Shown: positions 26,565 through 34,514 of the stretch, in pieces
How positions within the stretch are numbered: the first letter of the stretch is position 1
How the letters are laid out: the number at the start of each line of letters is the position of its first letter
Assembly (NCBI GenBank): GCA_019416285.1
Contig: DXXM01000028.1
Span: 1 to 47,102 of the forward strand
Source: Bacteroidales bacterium
GTDB lineage: Bacteria; Bacteroidota; Bacteroidia; Bacteroidales; Muribaculaceae
Direction of reading: 5' to 3'
Length of the DNA stretch: 47,102 nucleotides
Notes under the pieces: generated by a model
What the model was told of the DNA's origin: nothing
Databases searched by the model: none
The model's input: only the letters and a program-made list of their open reading frames with translations
Translations under genes and position numbers: made by a program

Positions 26565-27140
26565 GTGTACAATTACGATAACATCTATCGGTCGTTCATG
26601 GCGGGCGATGTGACGCCGTTTTACGACAATCTTTATCCCGGTCTGCTTGTGTATGCGTCCCGGCAGCTTGGCGATGAACTGTCGTATCTCGCGGAGGACT
26701 GCGTGCAGGATGCGGTTATGACATCCTACACGGAGCGTCGGCGGCTCACATCTTCCTGCGTGTGGTATGCCTATATATTGAAATGTATATATCATGGTGC
26801 GCTGCAGCTGATACGCAAACATAATTCCCGCAATAATTATCTCGGTTCAGGCGATAGAGATGGCCTTACTCCCGACCTTGATGTCGAAATTTTAGAACAG
26901 GAAACGCTTGACATGCTCGATGCCGCGGTGAAATCCCTTCCGCCGAGGTATCAGGAACTTCTGCGGATGAGCTACCACGAGGGCCTGAAAAATTCAGAAA
27001 TCGCGGAGCGGCTCGGAGTAGCGGAAATCACTGTAAAGAAACAGAAAGCCAAGCTCCTGGCCATGCTGCGCGAGAAGATGGATGGCTGTCCTCCCTACAT
27101 AATAGCTTTCCTTGTCGAAAAGTATGTTTTCATAGCATGA
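26565..27140 (+). CDS. ECF-type RNA polymerase sigma factor
   Basis: The protein has 191 residues from a GTG start. Region 2 is at about 14-85 (FYDNLYPGLLVYASRQLGDE, with EDCVQDAVMTSY as the core-binding helix). Region 4 is at about 122-180 (LPPRYQELLRMSYHEGLKNSEIAERLGV and a helix-turn-helix VAEITVKKQKAKLLAML). It is divergent from the FecR anti-sigma gene, 138 bp apart, and is expected to drive the fecR-susC-susD-thioredoxin unit. The GTG start keeps the helix NYDNIYRSFMAGD that normally precedes region 2. An ATG at 26598 would give 180 residues and leave room for a leader after the promoter at 26530-26560. The family call is secure; the start is not. Confidence 0.9.
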   Translation: MYNYDNIYRSFMAGDVTPFYDNLYPGLLVYASRQLGDELSYLAEDCVQDAVMTSYTERRRLTSSCVWYAYILKCIYHGALQLIRKHNSRNNYLGSGDRDGLTPDLDVEILEQETLDMLDAAVKSLPPRYQELLRMSYHEGLKNSEIAERLGVAEITVKKQKAKLLAMLREKMDGCPPYIIAFLVEKYVFIA

Positions 27141-27251
27141 GGCCCGTGGGCGGAGACGTTTTGGGGGGTTAAAGTATGCGTATAGTCGGTGTGAGGCATG
27201 TGCTTACATAGGTCGTCAACGTGTGGTCGCCAATTTATAGCCGTGTAAATA

Positions 27252-27281
27252 TTGTAATGTGAAATAAAAGTCCTAACTTTG
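27252..27281 (+). promoter_or_regulatory. Promoter of the histidine operon
   Basis: TTG (27252-27254), 19 bases, then TAACTTTG (27274-27281) is a full Bacteroidetes-type promoter. It leaves a leader of only about 25 bases before hisG, so no histidine leader peptide or attenuator fits. Confidence 0.65.
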
Positions 27282-27311
27282 TGCTTCAATTTTTAAGGAA
27301 AAGGATTTAAT

Positions 27312-28163
27312 ATGTTACGAATTGCAATACAGGCGAAGGGACGCCTTAATGAAAAGACTATGGCTTTGCTCGCGGATGCGGGAATCTCGGCATCTGTCGG
27401 CAGCCGCTCGCTGATAGCTCACGCAAAAGGATTTCCGGTGGATCTGTTGCTCCTCAGGGATGACGATATTCCACAGGCTGTTGCAATGGGGACAGCCGAT
27501 ATAGGAATCGTAGGCTTCAATGAGGTTTCGGAGAAGGATGTGGAAGTCGAAAAGGTGCTCGACCTCGGTTTCGGAGGATGCCGTCTGAGTCTCGCAGTTC
27601 CGCGTGAGGCAGACTATAAGGGACTCGAATGGTTCAACGGCAAACGTATAGCCACATCGTATCCCGTGATACTCTCGCGTTTCCTGAAGGAAAACGGAAT
27701 TGACGCGAAAATCCACACCATTACAGGTTCTGTAGAGATAGCGCCCGCAGTCGGCATGGCCGATGCGATTTTCGATATCGTTTCGTCGGGTGGCACACTG
27801 ATTCAGAACGGTCTCGTTGAAGTGAAATCTGTCATTGACTCGCAGGCTGTTCTCATAGCCAATCCCAATCTCGACGAGGAGAAGCGTGCTGACCTCGACA
27901 AACTCTGTTTCCGATTCCGCTCCATCATCGAGAGCCGCGGCATGAAATATGTGTTGATGAATCTTCCGAAATCGTCGCTCGACGAGGCTCTGAAGATACT
28001 TCCCGGCATGAAGAGTCCCACAATCCTTCATCTCGCAGACCCGGAATGGCTCTCGCTTCATGCCGTAATCCCCGAATCGCAGCTCTGGGAGCGCATCGAG
28101 AGGCTGAAGGCCGTCGGTGCCGAGGATATTCTTGTGCTTGTTCTTGAAAACATCGTGAAATAA
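27312..28163 (+). CDS. hisG: ATP phosphoribosyltransferase, long form
   Basis: The 283-residue enzyme catalyses the first step of histidine synthesis, joining ATP and PRPP to phosphoribosyl-ATP. It is the long, self-regulated form: catalytic domains at about 1-205 (LRIAIQAKGRLNEKT at the start, and the PRPP loop region DIVSSGGTLIQNGL) plus a C-terminal ACT-like domain (YVLMNLPKSSLDEALKILPG to EDILVLVLENIVK) that binds histidine for feedback inhibition. Short-form enzymes need HisZ, which is not needed here. An AAGGAAAAGG stretch lies upstream of the ATG. It is the first gene of hisGDCBHA, and hisD follows after 10 bp. Confidence 0.97.
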   Translation: MLRIAIQAKGRLNEKTMALLADAGISASVGSRSLIAHAKGFPVDLLLLRDDDIPQAVAMGTADIGIVGFNEVSEKDVEVEKVLDLGFGGCRLSLAVPREADYKGLEWFNGKRIATSYPVILSRFLKENGIDAKIHTITGSVEIAPAVGMADAIFDIVSSGGTLIQNGLVEVKSVIDSQAVLIANPNLDEEKRADLDKLCFRFRSIIESRGMKYVLMNLPKSSLDEALKILPGMKSPTILHLADPEWLSLHAVIPESQLWERIERLKAVGAEDILVLVLENIVK

Positions 28164-28173
28164 TTACCGCCAG

Positions 28174-29457
28174 ATGGAAACATATATAAATCCGGCGCGT
28201 TCCGAATGGGAGGCGTTGACAGTCCGTAATATTCCCGATGACCCCGCAGTGGGTCAGACTGTCGCAACCATAATCGAGGAAGTTCGGGCCAAGGGTGATG
28301 CCGCGCTCCGCGATATGGCGCTCAGATTTGACGGCGCCGCAATCGACGGGCTTGAGGTATCCGAGGCAGAGATTGCCGAGGCTTGCGCCAAGGTGAGCGA
28401 TGAAGTCAAGGCCGCAATCGGAGTGGCCAAAGAGAATATTTCGAAATTCCATGCCGCGCAGCGTCCGGCCGAAGTCGATATCGAGACTCTTCCCGGCGTG
28501 AGATGCGTGCAGCGTCCGGTGGCCATCGACCGTGTCGGGCTGTATATCCCCGGCGGCCAGGCTCCGCTCTTTTCGACCGTGCTGATGCTCGCATGTCCGG
28601 CTCGGATAGCCGGTTGCCGCGAGATTATACTCTGCACCCCTCAGAGCGGAAAGCATCCCATCGCTCCGGAGATACTTTATGCCGCCTCAATCTGCGGTAT
28701 CGATAAAATTTATCGCGTGGGCGGCGCGCAGGCTATCGCTGCAATGGCTCTCGGCACAGAGACCATAGGGCGTGTCGATAAGATTTTCGGTCCGGGCAAC
28801 CGCTATGTCACCAAGGCCAAGCAGCAGTTGAGTTCGGTGGTGGCCATCGATATGCCCGCCGGTCCGAGTGAGGTACTGGTGATGGCCGACAGTTCGGCCG
28901 ACCCGTCGTTTATCGCGGCCGACCTGCTCTCGCAGGCCGAGCACGGGCGCGACAGCCAGGCGATACTCGTGTGCGATTCCGAAGAGCTTGCCGCAAAGGT
29001 CGATTCCGAGGTGAAGCGTCTGTGCGGCCATCTCAGCCGCGTCGAATCCGTGGAAGGCTCTCTCTCCCACAGCCGACTCATAGTTTTCCCGAAGATTAAC
29101 GACATGCTCGATTTTGTCAACAGCTACGCTCCGGAGCATCTCATCATCTCCATGCGCGACGCATGGACGGTGGCTTCCAAAATCCGTGCGGCCGGAAGTG
29201 TGTTCATCGGCAACTATTCGCCGGAGAGCGCCGGAGACTATGCTTCGGGTACGAACCACACGCTCCCCACTGGAGCCTGGGCCCGCTCGTTCAGCGGTGT
29301 GAACCTCGACAGCTTCATGCGCAAGATTACCTATCAGGAACTCACGCGCGAAGGCCTGCGCACGCTTGCCCCCACAATAGTGACTATGGCCGGAGCCGAA
29401 GGGCTCGATGCCCACGCGCTCGCGGTAAAAATCCGCATGGCCGACGGTCAGATATGA
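28174..29457 (+). CDS. hisD: Histidinol dehydrogenase
   Basis: The 427-residue enzyme oxidises L-histidinol to histidine in two NAD-dependent steps using bound zinc. Diagnostic segments are GLYIPGGQAPLFSTVLMLACPA, KIFGPGNRYVTKAKQQL, IDMPAGPSEVLVMADSSA and the zinc/catalytic region LLSQAEHGRDSQAI. The C-terminal ASGTNHTLPTGAWARSFSGV carries the conserved histidine. Length is normal for the family. It is second in the operon, 10 bp after hisG. No anomaly is seen. Confidence 0.97.
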   Translation: METYINPARSEWEALTVRNIPDDPAVGQTVATIIEEVRAKGDAALRDMALRFDGAAIDGLEVSEAEIAEACAKVSDEVKAAIGVAKENISKFHAAQRPAEVDIETLPGVRCVQRPVAIDRVGLYIPGGQAPLFSTVLMLACPARIAGCREIILCTPQSGKHPIAPEILYAASICGIDKIYRVGGAQAIAAMALGTETIGRVDKIFGPGNRYVTKAKQQLSSVVAIDMPAGPSEVLVMADSSADPSFIAADLLSQAEHGRDSQAILVCDSEELAAKVDSEVKRLCGHLSRVESVEGSLSHSRLIVFPKINDMLDFVNSYAPEHLIISMRDAWTVASKIRAAGSVFIGNYSPESAGDYASGTNHTLPTGAWARSFSGVNLDSFMRKITYQELTREGLRTLAPTIVTMAGAEGLDAHALAVKIRMADGQI

Positions 29458-29488
29458 TTAACGAATAATTCTCATCCACATTAATATA

Positions 29489-30532
29489 ATGAACAGAATG
29501 AATCCGCTCGACCTCGTGCGCCCCAACATCCTTGCGCTGGAACCTTATTCCACCGCCCGCGACGAGTTCAAGGGTGGCGACATATCGGTCTGGCTCGACG
29601 CCAACGAGAGCCCTTATCCGTCCGGACTCAACCGCTATCCCGATCCGCATCAGAAACAGTTGAAATCGGCCATTGCCCGGCTCAAGGGTGTGGCCGAGAA
29701 TCAGATTTTCATAGGCGGCGCCGGAAGCGACGAGGCGATTGACCTTGTGTACCGTATATTCTGCCGCCCGGGTGTCGACAATGCCATCTCCATTACTCCG
29801 ACCTACGGAGTATATGAGGTAAGCGCTGACATCAACGACGTCGAACTGCGAAAAGTTCCCCTCGGGCCGGGCTATTCCCTTCCCATCGATGAACTGCTCG
29901 CGGCTGCCGACGACCACAGTAAGGTCATGTGGATATGTTCGCCCAACAATCCCACTGGCAATGCCTTCAGTCCGGAGGATATTCTGCGACTGGTGGATGG
30001 ATTTAGCGGAATGGTGGGTGTAGATGAGGCATATATAGATTTTTCACCCTATCCATCGCTGCTTAATGTACTTAACAGTCACCCGAATCTAATTGTCATG
30101 CAAACTTTCTCCAAAGCGTGGGGAATGGCCTCGCTCCGCATGGGGCTGGCCTTCTCTGCACCGGAGATTTCCGAACTTTTCGCACGGGTGAAGTATCCCT
30201 ACAATGTCAATGGCCCCACGCAGCTTGAACTGCTGCGCCGTATCGCGGAGACTGACATCAGTGAAAATGTCAGCGAAATAATAGCCCAGCGAGCCATGCT
30301 TTCCGACGAGCTTGCAAAGCTGCCGCAGATAAAGGCCGTGAATCATTCCGATGCCAATTTCATCCTCGTGAAAGTCGATGATGCCGACGGCATGTATGAC
30401 TATCTCATTTCCAACGGCGTGATAGTCCGCAACCGCAATCGCGTCAGGGGCTGCGAGGGGTGTCTGCGTCTCACAGTCGGTACTCCCGAAGAAAATGTAC
30501 GTCTTCTGTCACTTATAAAGAATTTTCGATGA
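29489..30532 (+). CDS. hisC: Histidinol-phosphate aminotransferase
   Basis: The 347-residue PLP-dependent class I/II aminotransferase converts imidazole-acetol phosphate and glutamate to histidinol phosphate. Visible features are WLDANESPYPSG at the N-terminus, the cofactor pocket GAGSDEAIDLVYRIFC, CSPNNPTGNAF, VDEAYIDFSP and the Schiff-base lysine in MQTFSKAWGMASLRMG. It lies 31 bp downstream of hisD and overlaps hisB by a few bases at its stop. The family also includes aromatic aminotransferases, but the operon context makes HisC secure. Confidence 0.96.
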   Translation: MNRMNPLDLVRPNILALEPYSTARDEFKGGDISVWLDANESPYPSGLNRYPDPHQKQLKSAIARLKGVAENQIFIGGAGSDEAIDLVYRIFCRPGVDNAISITPTYGVYEVSADINDVELRKVPLGPGYSLPIDELLAAADDHSKVMWICSPNNPTGNAFSPEDILRLVDGFSGMVGVDEAYIDFSPYPSLLNVLNSHPNLIVMQTFSKAWGMASLRMGLAFSAPEISELFARVKYPYNVNGPTQLELLRRIAETDISENVSEIIAQRAMLSDELAKLPQIKAVNHSDANFILVKVDDADGMYDYLISNGVIVRNRNRVRGCEGCLRLTVGTPEENVRLLSLIKNFR

Positions 30533-31632
30533 TGCTGAAAAAAGCCATATTCATTGACCGCGACGGCACTATCATCAAGGAACCGGCTGACGAGCAGATT
30601 GATTCGCTCGAGAAGCTCGAATTTATTCCGGGCGCCATCTCCGGTCTCCGCTCGCTGATGAACCGCGGCTATGATATCGTGATGGTGTCGAATCAGGATG
30701 GTCTCGGCACGGACTCGTTTCCTGAGGAAACATTCTGGCCTGCCCACAATAAAATGTTGTCGACTCTCGAAGGGGAGGGGGTGAGGTTTGACGATATACT
30801 GATTGACCGCTCTTTTCCGGAGGACAACGCGCCGACACGCAAGCCGCGCACAGGTATGCTGACCGCCTATATGGACGGAAGCTATGACCTGGCGGAGAGT
30901 TTCGTAATCGGCGACCGCCTGACCGACGTACAGCTTGCAAAAAATCTCGGCTCGCGCGGCATACTTATTGCTCCGGCCGATACGGAGAAGCCTGACGGCT
31001 GCGAGCTTGTCAGCGACTCATGGGAGGAAATCGCGCGCCACATACTTTCGTCTGACCGCCGGGTGACGGTGGAACGCAACACTTCCGAGACGCAGATTTC
31101 AGTGACTCTTGACCTCGACGGAAAACTGCCGTCGGCGATTGACAGCGGGCTGAAATTTTTCGACCACATGCTCTGGCAGCTTCCGCATCACGCCGGAATC
31201 TCGCTTGACCTGAAGTGTCACGGCGACCTTGAAGTCGACGAGCACCACAGCATGGAGGATATAGCCATAGCGCTCGGACAGGCTATAGACATGGCTCTCG
31301 GTTCGAAGCGCGGAATCGACCGCTACGGTTTCGTCCTGCCGATGGACGAGTGCCGGGCGATGGTGCTGATTGACTTCGGAGGTCGTGCGGATTTCGTGTG
31401 GGATGTCGAGTTTACCCGCGAGTATGTGGGCGACACCCCCACGGAGATGTACCGACACTTCTTCAAGTCGCTCTGTGTGGCCATGCGCTGCAATCTCCAT
31501 ATCTCGGCCCGCGGCGAGAACAACCATCATCTTATCGAGGGCGTGTTCAAGGCTTTCGCCCGCGCCCTGCGCATGGCAATCCGCCGCGATGTGTTCAGCT
31601 ATTCACTTCCATCAAGCAAAGGAGTCCTATGA
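30529..31632 (+). CDS. hisB: Bifunctional histidinol-phosphatase / imidazoleglycerol-phosphate dehydratase
   Basis: The 367-residue fusion catalyses two separate steps of the pathway. The N-terminal HAD-type histidinol phosphatase (about 1-165) has the nucleophile motif FIDRDGT (D10, D12) and FVIGDRLTDVQLAKN. The C-terminal dehydratase (about 175-367) has the metal-binding histidine clusters FDHMLWQLPHHAGI, EVDEHHSMEDIAIALGQ and GENNHHLIEGVFKAFARA. The start is at the double ATG at 30529/30532, overlapping the hisC stop in an ATGA arrangement; an upstream in-frame ATG at 30460 lies inside hisC and is unlikely. The two-domain form is common in Bacteroidetes and enterobacteria. Confidence 0.96.
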   Translation: MMLKKAIFIDRDGTIIKEPADEQIDSLEKLEFIPGAISGLRSLMNRGYDIVMVSNQDGLGTDSFPEETFWPAHNKMLSTLEGEGVRFDDILIDRSFPEDNAPTRKPRTGMLTAYMDGSYDLAESFVIGDRLTDVQLAKNLGSRGILIAPADTEKPDGCELVSDSWEEIARHILSSDRRVTVERNTSETQISVTLDLDGKLPSAIDSGLKFFDHMLWQLPHHAGISLDLKCHGDLEVDEHHSMEDIAIALGQAIDMALGSKRGIDRYGFVLPMDECRAMVLIDFGGRADFVWDVEFTREYVGDTPTEMYRHFFKSLCVAMRCNLHISARGENNHHLIEGVFKAFARALRMAIRRDVFSYSLPSSKGVL

Positions 31633-32216
31633 TTGCTATAATAGATTATGAGATGGGCAATCTCCGCTCGGTCGGAAATGCCCTTGACCGCCTCGGTGCG
31701 GAGTGGAAACTTACCGCCGACCCCGCTGAAATCCATGCAGCCTCGAAGGTGATTCTGCCCGGTGTGGGCAACGATGCCGAAGCTATGATGCGGCTGCGTG
31801 AGCGCGGGCTGTGTGATGTCATCTGCGACCTGCGCCGTCCCGTGTTGGGTATCTGTGTGGGCATGCAGGTGATGTGTCGCCACTCGGAGGAGGGCGATGT
31901 GGATTGCCTCGGGATTTTCGACGCGAAAGTGCGCCGTTTTCCCGACGAGGATGGTCTGAAAGTGCCTCACGTGGGCTGGAACAGCATCAACAATATCGAG
32001 TCCAAGTTGCTGAAAGGCATCGAGAGGGGAGCATACGTCTACTATGTCCATTCGTATTACGCTCCGCTCTGTCCCGACACTATCGCTACGACCCGCTACG
32101 GCTCCACCATGTTCAGCGCGGCCCTGAAATATGAGAATTTCTACGGTACCCAGTTCCATCCCGAGAAAAGCGGTGAGGTGGGAGAGAGGATACTGAAAAA
32201 CTTCCTTGAATTATGA
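31629..32216 (+). CDS. hisH: Imidazole glycerol phosphate synthase, glutamine amidotransferase subunit
   Basis: The 195-residue protein is a class I glutamine amidotransferase that feeds ammonia to HisF. The catalytic cysteine is in GICVGMQVM, the oxyanion region in LPGVGND, and the catalytic His-Glu pair in TQFHPEKSG. The ATG at 31629 overlaps the hisB stop as ATGA. A longer reading frame from 31398 runs inside hisB and is rejected. HisH needs HisF for a functional synthase, and hisF is not in the window, so it must be supplied from elsewhere. The C-terminal LKNFLEL overlaps the hisA start by 4 bp. Confidence 0.96.
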   Translation: MIAIIDYEMGNLRSVGNALDRLGAEWKLTADPAEIHAASKVILPGVGNDAEAMMRLRERGLCDVICDLRRPVLGICVGMQVMCRHSEEGDVDCLGIFDAKVRRFPDEDGLKVPHVGWNSINNIESKLLKGIERGAYVYYVHSYYAPLCPDTIATTRYGSTMFSAALKYENFYGTQFHPEKSGEVGERILKNFLEL

Positions 32217-32935
32217 TTGAAGTAATACCTGCGATTGACCTTATAGAAGGCAAGTGTGTGCGTCTGAGCCAGGGTGACTATGACCGCTGTACGGATTACG
32301 GTGCATCGCCTGTCGACATGGCGAAAATGTTTATCGACAACGGCCTGCGCCGTGTGCATGTAGTCGACCTCGACGGTGCCAAGGCAAGTTCTCCCCGCAA
32401 TCTGCACACGCTCGAACAGATAGCTCGTCTCGACGGCGTTGAAGTGGAGTGGGGCGGAGGCATCAAGACAGATCAGGCACTGAAGGATGTTTTCAACGCC
32501 GGTGCGACGTATGCCATAATCGGCAGTGTGGCCTCGCGTCAGCCTGAACTGATGAGCCGCTGGCTCGAGATTTTCGGCGGTGAGAAACTGATTCTCGGGG
32601 CCGACGTCCGCGACGGCAAGGTGGCCGTGAGCGGATGGCTTGAGGACACGACCGACAGTATCGACGACCTCCTGCGTCGATTTTTGCCCTACGGACTGAC
32701 TCAGGCCATCTGCACCGACATCTCAAAGGACGGGATGCTCGAAGGTCCGAGTTTCGACATGTACACACGTCTTGACAAGGATTTTCCGGAGGTCGTTTTC
32801 ACCGTCTCCGGAGGCATAAGCTCGCTCGACGACATCATTCGCCTCAATGACCTCGGCCTCAAGCGTGTGATTACGGGCAAAGCGCTTTATGAAAACCGCA
32901 TATCCCTACGCGATTTGCAGCGCTTCGCCCGTTGA
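32213..32935 (+). CDS. hisA: ProFAR isomerase (HisA)
   Basis: The 240-residue (beta/alpha)8 barrel isomerises ProFAR to PRFAR. The N-terminal half has IPAIDLIEGKCVRLSQGDY (catalytic aspartate), VVDLDGAKASSPRNL and GGGIKTDQALKDVF. The C-terminal half has ICTDISKDGMLEGPS (second catalytic aspartate) and TVSGGISSLDDI. It starts inside the hisH stop with a 4-bp overlap. It is the last his gene here: the next gene is convergent, with 49 bp between stops that hold only a weak ATTGTC/GACAAT hairpin. hisF and hisIE, which usually follow, are absent. Confidence 0.97.
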   Translation: MIEVIPAIDLIEGKCVRLSQGDYDRCTDYGASPVDMAKMFIDNGLRRVHVVDLDGAKASSPRNLHTLEQIARLDGVEVEWGGGIKTDQALKDVFNAGATYAIIGSVASRQPELMSRWLEIFGGEKLILGADVRDGKVAVSGWLEDTTDSIDDLLRRFLPYGLTQAICTDISKDGMLEGPSFDMYTRLDKDFPEVVFTVSGGISSLDDIIRLNDLGLKRVITGKALYENRISLRDLQRFAR

Positions 32936-32984
32936 TTCAGTGGCGTTTTCTTGGAAATTGTCTTGACAATCGCGGCAAATGCCC

Positions 32985-33833
32985 TTAGCGTTTCTGCTGC
33001 CCCTCATTATAATCGGTCTCGATCAGGTCACGGTTAGGGTCGAACTTGGGCAGATCCGCTGAATTTACCTGAACCTGCATGCCTTTTGCATTTAACGCTC
33101 CCATAGGATTGTCGAGTGCCTTGCGGTGGGCGCGCAGGATTGACTTGCGGTCTGTCCTGTCGTAATTGTCGGTGCTGTACATGGCGGGAATCGGTCTGTC
33201 GCTCTTCTCTAAGCCCTCGGCTGTGAATGTGTAGAGCCCGGAGGGTTCGGAGACTTCAAGAATCAGACCGGGGAGACCGTGAAATTTCCAGGGGCCGTCG
33301 CTTATGGGAATGTCAGGGGTGAACCATGCCGTCCATGTGCGTCCGTGATAGTCGGTCGTGGCCTCCGTGCAGTCGTAGCCGAGAATGTTTTTCGTGTTTT
33401 CACCGATTGTCCATGTCATCTCGGAGTAGGGTTCGGTATAATAGACCAGTTCCTTTGCGGAGAGGTCGTCATAGACGGTAATCGTCGAGTCGAGTGCGGA
33501 TTTCACCACGTAGAGATAGGTGGTTTTATGCGGAAGTTTGCGCACATCTATCACTCCCTGCGCAAGCATTGATTTCATGGCTGTTTCCTGCGCTTCGTCG
33601 AACTGCGCCTTTCCCTGCGGAGTGGAGCACAGCGAGTCTATTTGCTCCGATTGCGGATTGAAATACTTGGATTGATGCGGATTGGCGAGCAGACGGTATT
33701 CTCTGGTGCGTTCAACGCCTTTAGGAGAGATAGTGCGGTAAGAGTAGCTTACCTCAATGTCGGCGTTCTGCGCAACAGCAGCTGCCACCGTCAGCGCAAT
33801 CATTGAAATGAGAGTAGCAAATTTATTTTTCAT
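32985..33833 (-). CDS. GLPGLI family secreted protein (copy 1, distal)
   Basis: The 282-residue protein has a signal peptide (MKNKFATLISMIALTVAAAVA). The family motif GLPGLI lies near residue 185 within WKFHGLPGLILEVSEPSG, and upstream of it is ILGYDCTEATTDYHGRTWTAWF, shared with the two paralogues. GLPGLI proteins are confined to Bacteroidetes, are exported, and have no settled function; they sit beside TonB-receptor-like genes. This copy is the last gene of the operon, 33 bp after the transposase-like gene, and it converges on hisA. It diverges more from the other two copies than they do from the operon pattern. Family membership is secure. Confidence 0.88.
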   Translation of the reverse strand: MKNKFATLISMIALTVAAAVAQNADIEVSYSYRTISPKGVERTREYRLLANPHQSKYFNPQSEQIDSLCSTPQGKAQFDEAQETAMKSMLAQGVIDVRKLPHKTTYLYVVKSALDSTITVYDDLSAKELVYYTEPYSEMTWTIGENTKNILGYDCTEATTDYHGRTWTAWFTPDIPISDGPWKFHGLPGLILEVSEPSGLYTFTAEGLEKSDRPIPAMYSTDNYDRTDRKSILRAHRKALDNPMGALNAKGMQVQVNSADLPKFDPNRDLIETDYNEGQQKR

Positions 33834-33866
33834 AATTGAATCGGGTTTTCGGGATTCATAATTAAA

Positions 33867-34514
33867 TCAATTGTCGATATCTGTGCTATTGAAGCAATCC
33901 TTATCCCAGCGGCTTACGTTTTCATCAATATACGTCATGATATTGTCGAGTGCATGCTGGTTGCGGATTATATGTTCATGGAAACGCGGTTGCCATACCG
34001 GTAGGGACGCGATACATCGCGTCCGCGCCAGGCGTGTTACTGCCGCCTTGAACGAACCGACGATAACGGCCAGTCGGCTGTTGTGATGAAAATCGTTGCA
34101 AATTTCACCGTGTTTCGGCGGTTTGAGGCAACCGAGGATATTTGATTTGGCACCGGGGGATGCGATAATTGATTCGGCGGATGAGGACGCGATATATCGC
34201 GTCCGTACAGGGCCGGGAATACCAGAACCGGGGACGCCAGGATTGCCGATGGCCGGCCTGGTAATGGCGATGATGATGTGGAGGTGGTTGGGCATGACGA
34301 CGTGGCTGATGATTTCTGCGTCTGGATGGTGAGCGGGGATTTCATGCAGACAGTCAGCGGCAATCCTGCCTAATTCCGACAGCCGCATTTCGCCCTCGGC
34401 TATTTCGCCGAAAATATGCTTTTTGTCAGCGCTGCATATTGTCACGAAATAGACTCCGTCGCAGTAGTCGTGCCAGTCAGCGCGTGATTGATGTCTGTTG
34501 CCGGTGGCGTTCAT
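33867..34514 (-). CDS. REP-associated tyrosine transposase (RAYT) inside GLPGLI operon
   Basis: The 215-residue protein is of the Y1/TnpA-REP type. The HUH metal-binding pair is in VVMPNHLHIII (H77, H79). The C-terminal helix IIRNQHALDNIMTYIDENVSRW carries the tyrosine (Y195) at the position of the family's nucleophile. VGSFKAAVTRLA and PVWQPRFHEHII are also family signatures. Compared with the ~165-residue E. coli type it has a longer, less conserved middle, where the heptapeptide RTRYIAS (104-110) and its variant RTRCIAS (164-170) are encoded by two palindromes. The start overlaps the stop of the upstream receptor gene as ATGA, and a GLPGLI gene follows after 33 bp, so it is placed as an operon member. 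The reading frame is intact. It could be an active REP-handling enzyme or one recruited to a host role. Confidence 0.85.
   Translation of the reverse strand: MNATGNRHQSRADWHDYCDGVYFVTICSADKKHIFGEIAEGEMRLSELGRIAADCLHEIPAHHPDAEIISHVVMPNHLHIIIAITRPAIGNPGVPGSGIPGPVRTRYIASSSAESIIASPGAKSNILGCLKPPKHGEICNDFHHNSRLAVIVGSFKAAVTRLARTRCIASLPVWQPRFHEHIIRNQHALDNIMTYIDENVSRWDKDCFNSTDIDN
34005..34024. repeat. REP-like palindrome, copy 1, inside RAYT coding sequence
   Basis: GGACGCGAT-AC-ATCGCGTCC has 9-bp perfect arms. It is preceded by GTAG and followed by G. In the RAYT frame it encodes RTRCIAS. It differs from copy 2 only at the centre. Confidence 0.85.
34185..34204. repeat. REP-like palindrome, copy 2, inside RAYT coding sequence
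   Basis: GGACGCGATATATCGCGTCC is a perfect 20-bp palindrome, followed by GTAC. In the RAYT frame it encodes RTRYIAS. It lies 180 bp from copy 1, a multiple of three, so both are read in the same frame. Confidence 0.88.

Noticed and set aside
27141..27311. Histidine leader peptide or T-box before hisG
   Set aside because: The promoter leaves only about 25 bases of leader, and there is no run of histidine codons or T-box fold.
30460..30528. Upstream in-frame ATG for hisB
   Set aside because: It lies inside hisC. The double ATG at 30529/30532 directly precedes the phosphatase motif.
33867..34514. Loss of the RAYT nucleophile, since the WQ-x-x-Y-Y type site reads WQPRFHEH
   Set aside because: From recalled E. 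coli family sequence, the catalytic tyrosine lies in the later helix with Y-I-x-x-N. Y195 in TYIDEN is present, so no loss is claimed.
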